This document shows positions 1-5,447 of a DNA stretch of 5,447 nucleotides, in pieces. The stretch is from NCBI GenBank assembly GCA_022601215.1, contig JAHZIZ010000458.1:1-5447 (forward strand). Reading direction: 5' to 3'. Each line of letters opens with the position of its first letter. The first letter of the stretch is position 1. Under the pieces are notes generated by a model, which had not been told where the DNA came from, ran no database searches, and was given only the letters and a program-made list of their open reading frames with translations. Made by a program: the position numbers and the translations under genes. The stretch comes from Bacteroidota bacterium. GTDB taxonomy: Bacteria; Bacteroidota; Bacteroidia; Flavobacteriales; Flavobacteriaceae.

Positions 1-179
1 AAAATAGCTCGTTCCAACTCAGGTATCACGGTATACTCATAGCCGTGAATTCCTGAAAATGTAGGCTCTTTTTTCATTAACTTTTGCAGTAAGTTTCGAC
101 GTAATTCCTCCTTCACAGTTTTGTACTCATATCCCGCATCTTTGAGATGTCCGAAGGTTCTTATCTTTTCTATATCCAT
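1..179 (-). CDS. AAA+ ATPase, magnesium chelatase ChlI/MoxR-like (N-terminal part only)
   Basis: The gene runs off the left edge: 59 complete codons and two further bases are visible, beginning MDIEKIRTFGHLKDAGYEYK and reaching a segment with GYEYTVIPELERAIF. That opening (a short helical lead with KEELRRNLLQKL, then the G-x-x-GYE-x-TVIPELERAI block) matches what I recall of Bacteroidota proteins annotated as magnesium chelatase or sigma-54-interacting ATPase, usually somewhat under 500 aa. In ChlI/MoxR proteins this block lies just before the Walker A loop, which falls outside the window, so ATP binding cannot be confirmed here. The start is the first ATG after the stop of the upstream VWA gene, 31 bp away on the same strand, so the two are probably co-transcribed. 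No Shine-Dalgarno is visible, as is normal in this phylum. Expected role: cytoplasmic hexameric ATPase working with the VWA partner. True chelation of Mg into porphyrin is unlikely without chlorophyll genes nearby. The family call is fairly secure and the function is inference. Confidence 0.75.
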   Translation of the reverse strand, partial: MDIEKIRTFGHLKDAGYEYKTVKEELRRNLLQKLMKKEPTFSGIHGYEYTVIPELERAI

Positions 180-210
180 AGCTATATATTCTATTAAGTA
201 TTGGTAGAAA

Positions 211-1365
211 CTACCGCAATTTCCTTTTTCTATTCGTTTCGTAATCGGTGAAAATCATTTCCCCTAAGCCTTTCAAACCAGTATAAAACGCCTTTCCTTG
301 ATTGGCTTCGGTAAAATGATCTACAAATTGCTGCAAATAAGGATCATTAGCGATCATAAAGGTAGTGATTGGAATATGCAATTTTCTCGCTTGTCTTGCC
401 ATGGTATAACACTTGCTCACAATATGCGGATCCAAACCAGCACTGTTCTTATAATACTGACCATCTGGTAACTGCAAGCAACTGGGCTTTCCATCAGTTA
501 TCATAAAAATTTGCTTATTCGTATTTCTTTTCCTGCGAAGCATATCCATTGCTAATTGGAGCCCTGCTACGGTATTGGTATGATATGGGCCTACTTGTAA
601 ATATGGAAGATCCTTGATCTTTATAGGCCAAGCATCATTTCCAAAGACTAAAATATCTAATGTATCCTTCGGATAACGTGTTGTAATTAATTCTGAAAGA
701 GCCATTGCCACCTTCTTTGCTGGGGTAATTCTATCTTCCCCATATAAGATCATAGAATGACTTATATCAATCATTAAAACCGTACTCATCTGCGCTTTAA
801 ACATGGTTTCTTCTACGACCAAATCGTTCTCCGTAAGATGCAAATCACCAATACCGTGATTGATCTGAGCATTTTTTAAACTTTCGGTCATAGAAATACG
901 CTCTAACGTATCACCAAATTGATAATTTCTATATTCTCCTGATTGCTCATCGCCTCTTCCCGTGTATTTTGTTTTGTGATTCCCACCGGTATTGCGCTTC
1001 AGTTTTCCGAATATCTGCTCTAGAGCCCTTTTCCGAAGAGACCGTTCCAATTTCTCTGAAATTTTCATATCTCCTTTTCCATCACCCTTACCACTTCCAT
1101 CGGGTTTCATCTCTTCTCGGATATACCCTTTTGCTTTGAGGTCTTCAATAAAATCATCAATTGTGTAATCATCTGTAGTTAGCTTATACTCTTCGTCCAA
1201 TTGACGTAACCAATCAATTGCCTCATCAAAGTCACCGGAAGTATGGGTAATCAACTCTTGGAATATATCGAACAACCTTTCAAAAGGCGACTGTTCTTTA
1301 GGAGTATGTTTTGTAAACACAAAACCCGTCGATAATTCGTCTTTAGAACGAGTTTTCTTTTTCAT
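211..1365 (-). CDS. VWA (von Willebrand factor A) domain protein, ChlD/CoxE-like partner of the AAA+ ATPase
   Basis: This 384-aa protein has no signal peptide or membrane segment and is therefore predicted cytoplasmic. Residues 1-85 are charged and helical. A Gly/Lys/Asp-rich linker follows at about 88-99, then a basic helical stretch (100-135). Next is a conserved-looking block (about 145-168) containing YQFGDTLERI and SLKNA, similar to the Y-x-FGD...NA block I recall upstream of the VWA domain in ChlD-like proteins. The VWA domain covers about 193-360. Its MIDAS metal site appears complete: DISHS at 200-204 (DxSxS), a threonine at 263 or 265 in HTNT, and D291 in ITDGKP. In ChlD, CoxE and ViaA-type proteins the MIDAS mediates metal-dependent binding between a partner AAA+ ring and its substrate. 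The gene lies 31 bp upstream of such an ATPase on the same strand, supporting a functional pair. The ATG at 1365 is followed by a basic MKKKTRSKDE start; another ATG at 1370 is out of frame and meets a stop after one codon. The substrate is unknown. Confidence 0.88.
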   Translation of the reverse strand: MKKKTRSKDELSTGFVFTKHTPKEQSPFERLFDIFQELITHTSGDFDEAIDWLRQLDEEYKLTTDDYTIDDFIEDLKAKGYIREEMKPDGSGKGDGKGDMKISEKLERSLRKRALEQIFGKLKRNTGGNHKTKYTGRGDEQSGEYRNYQFGDTLERISMTESLKNAQINHGIGDLHLTENDLVVEETMFKAQMSTVLMIDISHSMILYGEDRITPAKKVAMALSELITTRYPKDTLDILVFGNDAWPIKIKDLPYLQVGPYHTNTVAGLQLAMDMLRRKRNTNKQIFMITDGKPSCLQLPDGQYYKNSAGLDPHIVSKCYTMARQARKLHIPITTFMIANDPYLQQFVDHFTEANQGKAFYTGLKGLGEMIFTDYETNRKRKLR

Positions 1366-1370
1366 AGCAT

Positions 1371-1401
1371 TAAATTTAGAAATAATAGCTCACATCCTAA
1401 A
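1371..1401 (-). promoter_or_regulatory. Candidate promoter for the VWA/AAA+ unit
   Basis: Read on the minus strand, TTTA (1401-1398) is followed after exactly 19 bases by TAAATTTA (1378-1371). The Bacteroidota sigma-ABfr consensus is TTTG, about 19 bases, then TAnnTTTG, so each box differs from consensus by one base. Only five bases separate the -7-like box from the ATG at 1365, so transcription would start at or next to the start codon and give a leaderless or nearly leaderless message. In such AT-rich DNA the match could be chance, and a promoter further upstream within 1402-1499 is equally possible. Confidence 0.25.
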
Positions 1402-1442
1402 GTCATTAACACCTATTTAAGAAAAGGGAGCTTTCATTTTAT

Positions 1443-1450
1443 TAACTTTA
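1443..1450 (+). promoter_or_regulatory. Candidate -7 box for the VPS10-like/DUF2490 unit
   Basis: TAACTTTA matches the Bacteroidota -7 consensus TAnnTTTG except at the last base, and lies about 50 bases before the ATG at 1500, giving a plausible leader of about 45 nt. The nearest -33-like element is TTTA at 1416-1419, with a 23-base spacer that is longer than the usual 19 or so. This is weak support only; the position between divergent genes is the main reason to expect a promoter here. Confidence 0.25.
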
Positions 1451-1480
1451 TGAATTCAAAATAACGAACAACCAAAAATT

Positions 1481-1491
1481 CCGCATAGCGG
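1481..1491 (+). repeat. Small GC-rich inverted repeat in the leader of the VPS10-like gene
   Basis: CCGC-ATA-GCGG is a perfect 4-bp stem with a 3-base loop in otherwise AT-rich intergenic DNA, ending eight bases before the ATG at 1500. In the mRNA it could form a tiny hairpin at the place where a ribosome binding site would lie. As DNA it could be an operator half-site arrangement. The stem is short and no second copy is seen in the intergenic region, so chance cannot be excluded. Confidence 0.3.
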
Positions 1492-1499
1492 CAGTTTCT

Positions 1500-4400
1500 A
1501 TGAAAAAATTATCCCTGTTGGTATTGCTTTGTCTAAGCTCTACCCTTTTTGCGCAAAAACTCTCCATGGACATTTTAAAAGATATGACACCCAGAAACAT
1601 TGGTCCTGGTGGTATGTCTGGACGCGTTACATCAATTGATGTAGTACTTAACAATCCGGACGTTATGTATGTTGGTACTGCCTCTGGAGGACTCTGGAAA
1701 TCCAAAAGTGGAGGAATTAAGTGGAACCCCATTTTTGAGGATCAACCAACCGCCTCTATTGGAGCGATAGCCATACAACAAAGCAATCCATCTGTGATTT
1801 GGGTGGGAACAGGAGAAGGAAATCCTAGAAATAGTCTTAATGGTGGGTATGGTGTCTACAAATCACTTGATGGAGGAAAAACTTGGCGATCCATGGGGCT
1901 AGAAAAAACAAGGCACATCCATAGAGTCATTATTGACCCCACGGACCCTAACACTGTTTATGTTGGCGCTATTGGTTCTCCATGGGGAGAGCACCCTGAA
2001 AGAGGCGTTTTTAAAACTACTGATGGAGGTAACACTTGGAAAAAAATATTATTTAGCAACAATAAAACAGGGGTAGCAGACATGGTGATGGATCCTACAA
2101 ATCCAAACAAACTAGTTGTGGCTATGTGGGAGCACAAACGTGATCCCTGGTTTTTTAATAGTGGCGGCGAGGGCTCTGGGTTATTTATCACCCACGACGG
2201 TGGAAGTACATGGGAAGAAAGAACCGATGCCGATGGACTTCCTAAGGGGGATTTGGGACGAATAGGTATTGCCATAGCGGCTAATAAACCGAATATCATG
2301 TACGCCTTAATTGAGTCCAAAAAAAATGCTTTGTACAAGAGTACGGATGGAGGTTTTAAATGGAAAAAAATAAACGATAATGACGATATTGGAAATCGGC
2401 CTTTTTATTATTCTGAAATATATGTGGACCCCCAGAATGAAAATAGAGTCTATTCGGTATTTACATATGTCAATGTATCTGAGGATGGAGGTAAGAAGTT
2501 CAATCAACTAATGCCTGCCTATGGTGTTGATAATGGGGTTCACCCTGATCATCATGCGTGGTGGATTCATCCTAGTAATGGAGACTTTATGATTGATGGA
2601 AATGATGGCGGGATGAATATTACCAAAGATGGAGGTAAAACTTGGCGATTTATTGGAAATTTACCAGTGGCGCAATTCTATCACATCAATGTTGACAATG
2701 AATTTCCTTACAATGTCTATGGTGGGATGCAGGATAATGGGAGTTGGCGAGGGCCTGCCTATGTATGGAAAGCGCAAGGAATTAGAAATAGCTACTGGCA
2801 GGAAATTAGTTTTGGAGACGGATTTGATGTAGTGCCAGATAAAGACGACAGTCGCTATGGCTGGAGTATGAGTCAGCAGGGATATGTGAGTCGATACGAC
2901 TGGATAACAGGAAATAATTACACCGTCCGTCCAACGCACCCTGATCCTGATGTGAAATTACGCTTCAACTGGAACAGTGCAATTAATGTGGACCCTTTTA
3001 ATAACAGTACCATTTACTTTGGAAGTCAGTTTGTGCATAAGAGTTCGGACAAAGGATTAACATGGAATGTTATTTCAGAAGACCTCACTTCCAATGATCC
3101 TAACAAACAAAAACAAAGTGAAAGTGGAGGACTAACCATGGATGCCACAGGAGCCGAAAATCATACGACTATTTTGGTCATAGAACCATCTCCATTGGAA
3201 CAAAATATGCTTTGGGTAGGCACCGATGACGGCCGTGTTCATTATACACAGAATGGAGGTCAAAGTTGGAATGAAGTAACTAAAAACATTAATGGTTTAC
3301 CTGAAGGAAGTTGGATTGTACAAATAAAGGCTTCGAATAAGAATAAAGGGGAAGCACTATTGGTGGCCAACGATTATAGAAGGTTTAATTACACGCCTTA
3401 TGCTTACAGAACTACCAACTATGGAAAAAATTGGACTCGTATTGTTGATAGCAATGATGTTTTAAGTTACACCTTGTGTATCGTAGAAGACCCTCTTGAA
3501 AAAAACTTACTATTTCTAGGTACCGATGATGGATTGTATGTGTCTATCGATGCAGGAAATAATTGGGAGAAATGGACTCATGGATTTCCGACAACGTCAG
3601 TAAAAGATTTAGTCATTCAAGAAAGGGAGCATGATTTGGTGATTGGTACCTTCGGAAGAGCCGCTTGGGTTTTAGACGATATACGCCCCCTGAGAACGAT
3701 TGCTAAGAACAAAGGTGTTCTACTCAATGACGTCCATCTATTTACTCCCCCAACAGCCTATCAAGCGGCATATCAACAGCCCACGGGTAGTCGCTTTGGC
3801 GGTGATGCATTATACAATGGCGAAAATCGCAGTAGAGGCGCTCATTTGAAATTCTATTTTAAAAAGACTGAAACCGCAGCGTCCAATTCCGAAGAAGAAG
3901 AAAAGGAGAATACTGAGGACATTTCGGAAGAAAAGATAAAAGGACCATCTAAGGATTCCCTATACCTCAAAATTTATGATGGAGATCGACTCATACGGAG
4001 CCTTAAACGTAAAACTCCGGATAGCACAGGAATTTATACTTGGAGGTGGTTTATGAATGAAGCTGGAGGTGACAGACCTTCTCGTACAATTCGAAAAAGA
4101 AAAAGAGAACCAGGTGGTGTTTCTGTAAAACCAGGCACTTATAAAGTTGCGCTTCAATATATGGAAAAAGAAACTGGTGCAGACATAATAGTTGCAAGTG
4201 ATCCAAGACTTACGGTCTCTCAAAAATCTATTGAGGAAAGCTATGCTACCGAAAAAGAATTAGAGAAGATGACCCAAACCGCGGCAGACGCCGTTAAGCA
4301 ATTAATTGAAAACAAAATGATTGCAGAAGATTTCAAAAAGAAGATGACAAAGGACGATGATGATACATACAAGGATCAGATAAAAGCAACTTCGGAGATC

Positions 4401-4706
4401 GTAAAAAAAATAGATTCGATTGTAGCCTTCTACATTGGGAAAGAAGACAAGCGTCAAGGAATCACCCGAAACCCAGAAGTTAATGTTATGCAGCGCATTG
4501 GAAGTGCCAATTGGTATAGCTCTAGCAGGCCAAATGGCATGACTGCCACAGAAAATCAACTCGTATCACAAGCAAAAGAGGCTCTAAAGGGCGCGTTATC
4601 GACCACCAACGCCTTTTTTAACACCACATGGCCAGAATATAAGGCTAAACTGGAAACCATTGAAATATCACCTTTTAAAGCAATTAAAACATTTACAATC
4701 GATTAA
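1500..4706 (+). CDS. Secreted VPS10/sortilin-like BNR (Asp-box) repeat beta-propeller protein
   Basis: This is a 1068-aa exported protein. A signal peptide occupies residues 1-18 (MKKLSLLVLLCLSSTLFA, cleavage before Q19). The Cys in its hydrophobic core lacks a lipobox context, so it is not a lipoprotein. About eleven Asp-box motifs (S/T-x-D-x-G-x-x-W) mark propeller blades near residues 67, 121, 172, 230, 280, 326, 374, 514, 582, 637 and 681. The copies at 582 and 637 have Asn for Asp, and the one at 326 ends in Phe instead of Trp. Between the seventh and eighth lie a His-rich segment (H348, D350, H351, H352, H357), DGNDGG (366-371) and GGMQDNGSW (408-416), typical of bacterial proteins annotated as VPS10 or sortilin-like or loosely as glycosyl hydrolase. 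After the propeller (about residue 730) come an acidic linker (797-812), a beta-rich domain (820-905, with basic RKRKRE at 865-870) and a charged helical C-terminus. No type IX secretion C-terminal domain is recognisable, so a periplasmic or surface-associated location is likely. No sialidase catalytic set was identified; the activity is unknown. The ATG at 1500 is chosen because it directly precedes the signal peptide. Confidence 0.88.
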   Translation: MKKLSLLVLLCLSSTLFAQKLSMDILKDMTPRNIGPGGMSGRVTSIDVVLNNPDVMYVGTASGGLWKSKSGGIKWNPIFEDQPTASIGAIAIQQSNPSVIWVGTGEGNPRNSLNGGYGVYKSLDGGKTWRSMGLEKTRHIHRVIIDPTDPNTVYVGAIGSPWGEHPERGVFKTTDGGNTWKKILFSNNKTGVADMVMDPTNPNKLVVAMWEHKRDPWFFNSGGEGSGLFITHDGGSTWEERTDADGLPKGDLGRIGIAIAANKPNIMYALIESKKNALYKSTDGGFKWKKINDNDDIGNRPFYYSEIYVDPQNENRVYSVFTYVNVSEDGGKKFNQLMPAYGVDNGVHPDHHAWWIHPSNGDFMIDGNDGGMNITKDGGKTWRFIGNLPVAQFYHINVDNEFPYNVYGGMQDNGSWRGPAYVWKAQGIRNSYWQEISFGDGFDVVPDKDDSRYGWSMSQQGYVSRYDWITGNNYTVRPTHPDPDVKLRFNWNSAINVDPFNNSTIYFGSQFVHKSSDKGLTWNVISEDLTSNDPNKQKQSESGGLTMDATGAENHTTILVIEPSPLEQNMLWVGTDDGRVHYTQNGGQSWNEVTKNINGLPEGSWIVQIKASNKNKGEALLVANDYRRFNYTPYAYRTTNYGKNWTRIVDSNDVLSYTLCIVEDPLEKNLLFLGTDDGLYVSIDAGNNWEKWTHGFPTTSVKDLVIQEREHDLVIGTFGRAAWVLDDIRPLRTIAKNKGVLLNDVHLFTPPTAYQAAYQQPTGSRFGGDALYNGENRSRGAHLKFYFKKTETAASNSEEEEKENTEDISEEKIKGPSKDSLYLKIYDGDRLIRSLKRKTPDSTGIYTWRWFMNEAGGDRPSRTIRKRKREPGGVSVKPGTYKVALQYMEKETGADIIVASDPRLTVSQKSIEESYATEKELEKMTQTAADAVKQLIENKMIAEDFKKKMTKDDDDTYKDQIKATSEIVKKIDSIVAFYIGKEDKRQGITRNPEVNVMQRIGSANWYSSSRPNGMTATENQLVSQAKEALKGALSTTNAFFNTTWPEYKAKLETIEISPFKAIKTFTID

Positions 4707-4710
4707 CACT

Positions 4711-5397
4711 ATGAAAAAAACACTCTTAATTATAGCACTGCTCACTATAAACTTTCCTGCATTGATAGCTCAGGAAACTGCTGAAGACAATTTGGGTGCC
4801 TGGTACATGCTTTTTACAACCAACAAGGTTTCCGAAAAGCTTAGTATTCATGCAGAAGTTCAAGCACGGTACTACGAAACCTTCGGTAATTTTAATCAAT
4901 TATTACTCAGAGGAGGGCTTAATTATCATATCTCAAATAACGCAATGGCGACCTTGGGATATGGAAATATAACTACCGACGTAAATTTTGGAGATATTGA
5001 TGGAGAAGAGAACATTTCAGAACATAGAATCTATCAACAATTTGTGCTAAAAAACAAGGTTGGTAAGTTGTCATTTAGTCATCGATATCGATTAGAGCAA
5101 CGATTTATTGATCATCCAATAACTGGGAAAGACACACAACATAGAGCACGTTACTTTTTGAGATTAACGTATCCTATAAATGACCAATGGTTTTTAACGG
5201 CATACGACGAACTATTTATCAACCTACAGGAGCCCCTATTTGGACAGAACCGTTTGTATACAGCCTTAGGATATAATATCAATAGTAATCTTGCAATACA
5301 AGCGGGGTACTTAAAAAATCATTTTACAGGGCGAAACTTTGATCGGTTACAGTTAGGTGTTTTCTTGAAAACCGACTTAAGAAAAAAAAAACACTGA
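4711..5397 (+). CDS. DUF2490 family protein, probable outer-membrane beta-barrel
   Basis: This 228-aa protein has a clear signal peptide (residues 1-20, MKKTLLIIALLTINFPALIA, cleavage before Q21). The mature part is made of alternating short strands rich in Tyr, Phe, Arg and Gln: NLGAWYMLF near 27-35, EVQARYYE (49-56), FNQLLLRGGLNYHI (61-74), HRYRLEQRF (124-132), RARYFLRLTYPI (145-156) and a last strand RLQLGVFLK (212-220) before a basic RKKKH tail. This pattern is that of the DUF2490 family, common in Bacteroidota and predicted to form a small outer-membrane barrel; no function is established for it to my knowledge. An in-frame ATG at 4660 would add 17 residues, but it lies inside the previous gene and would bury the signal peptide, so 4711 is preferred. 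The gene begins four bases after the stop of the VPS10-like gene without a visible Shine-Dalgarno sequence, implying co-transcription and probably translational coupling. A run of ten A residues lies at 5382-5391 near its end. Confidence 0.85.
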   Translation: MKKTLLIIALLTINFPALIAQETAEDNLGAWYMLFTTNKVSEKLSIHAEVQARYYETFGNFNQLLLRGGLNYHISNNAMATLGYGNITTDVNFGDIDGEENISEHRIYQQFVLKNKVGKLSFSHRYRLEQRFIDHPITGKDTQHRARYFLRLTYPINDQWFLTAYDELFINLQEPLFGQNRLYTALGYNINSNLAIQAGYLKNHFTGRNFDRLQLGVFLKTDLRKKKH

Positions 5398-5419
5398 ATA
5401 TTAATACAAAAAACCATGT

Positions 5420-5447
5420 ATGAGATCTAGCAAAATCAATTTCACAA
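5420..5447 (+). CDS. Possible start of a further gene, cut by the window edge
   Basis: An ATG 22 bases after the stop of the DUF2490 gene opens a frame reading MRSSKINFT that stays open to the end of the window. Nine codons are too few to identify a product or prove coding. The nearby ATG at 5416 stops after three further codons. On the minus strand a frame also stays open from the edge down to a TAA at 5403-5401, so the tail of a convergent gene is an equal possibility. No intrinsic terminator hairpin is visible in 5398-5447, which slightly favours continued rightward transcription. Confidence 0.2.

Noticed and set aside
1421..1440. AAAG-GGAG-CTTT stem followed by T residues as a terminator
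   Set aside because: The stem is only four pairs, mostly A-T, and lies between the starts of divergent genes where no upstream unit needs terminating.
1500..1560. Lipoprotein signal in the propeller protein because of Cys11
   Set aside because: The residue before the Cys is Leu, not Gly, Ala or Ser, and the Cys lies inside the hydrophobic core; cleavage after FA at residue 18 fits better.
1448..1732. 94-codon minus-strand open frame overlapping the start of the propeller gene
   Set aside because: It runs antisense to the signal peptide and first blade of a well-supported gene and has no recognisable family features; it also spans the intergenic control region.
1958..2338. 126-codon minus-strand open frame inside the propeller gene
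   Set aside because: It is antisense to Asp-box repeats; its Pro/Ser-rich content is what the complement of Gly/Asp-rich codons gives.
2629..2832. 67-codon plus-strand frame inside the propeller gene
   Set aside because: It is an alternative frame of a conserved coding stretch, with no independent start signal or family similarity.
1500..4706. Sialidase or other glycoside hydrolase assignment for the Asp-box protein
   Set aside because: Asp boxes are structural. No Arg triad or FRIP-type motif was found, and the overall pattern fits VPS10-like proteins, so an enzymatic name is not supported.
4660..4710. Upstream in-frame ATG extending the DUF2490 protein by 17 residues
   Set aside because: It overlaps the end of the propeller gene and would place a charged segment before a good signal peptide that starts at 4711.

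Overview
The window looks like part of a chromosome from a marine or environmental member of the Bacteroidota, most likely Flavobacteriia. This rests on three things: low G+C with A-rich leaders and no clear Shine-Dalgarno sequences, TAnnTTTG-like promoter candidates, and the protein families present (a VPS10/BNR-repeat exoprotein, a DUF2490 outer-membrane protein, and a ChlI/ChlD-like AAA+ and VWA pair of the Bacteroidota type). The assignment comes from recognising families by eye, with no database search.

Layout: two divergent transcription units share a 134-bp intergenic region (1366-1499). The leftward (minus) unit has a 384-aa von Willebrand factor A protein with an intact MIDAS site (211-1365). 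After 31 bp comes the N-terminal part of an AAA+ ATPase related to magnesium-chelatase subunit I and MoxR (1-179, cut by the window edge). The pair resembles the ATPase plus VWA-adaptor modules that remodel or metallate protein partners; the actual client is unknown.

The rightward (plus) unit has a 1068-aa secreted protein with about eleven Asp-box (BNR) repeats, related to the sortilin/VPS10 beta-propeller family (1500-4706). Four bases later comes a 228-aa DUF2490 protein, probably an outer-membrane beta-barrel (4711-5397). Both carry N-terminal signal peptides, so this unit makes cell-envelope products. The last 50 bases may hold the start of a further gene, but too little is visible to decide.

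No RNA genes, mobile elements, CRISPR arrays or clear intrinsic terminators were seen. The window looks like ordinary chromosomal content. The open points are the function of the conserved but uncharacterised envelope pair, the client of the AAA+/VWA pair, and possible control elements in the divergent promoter region.
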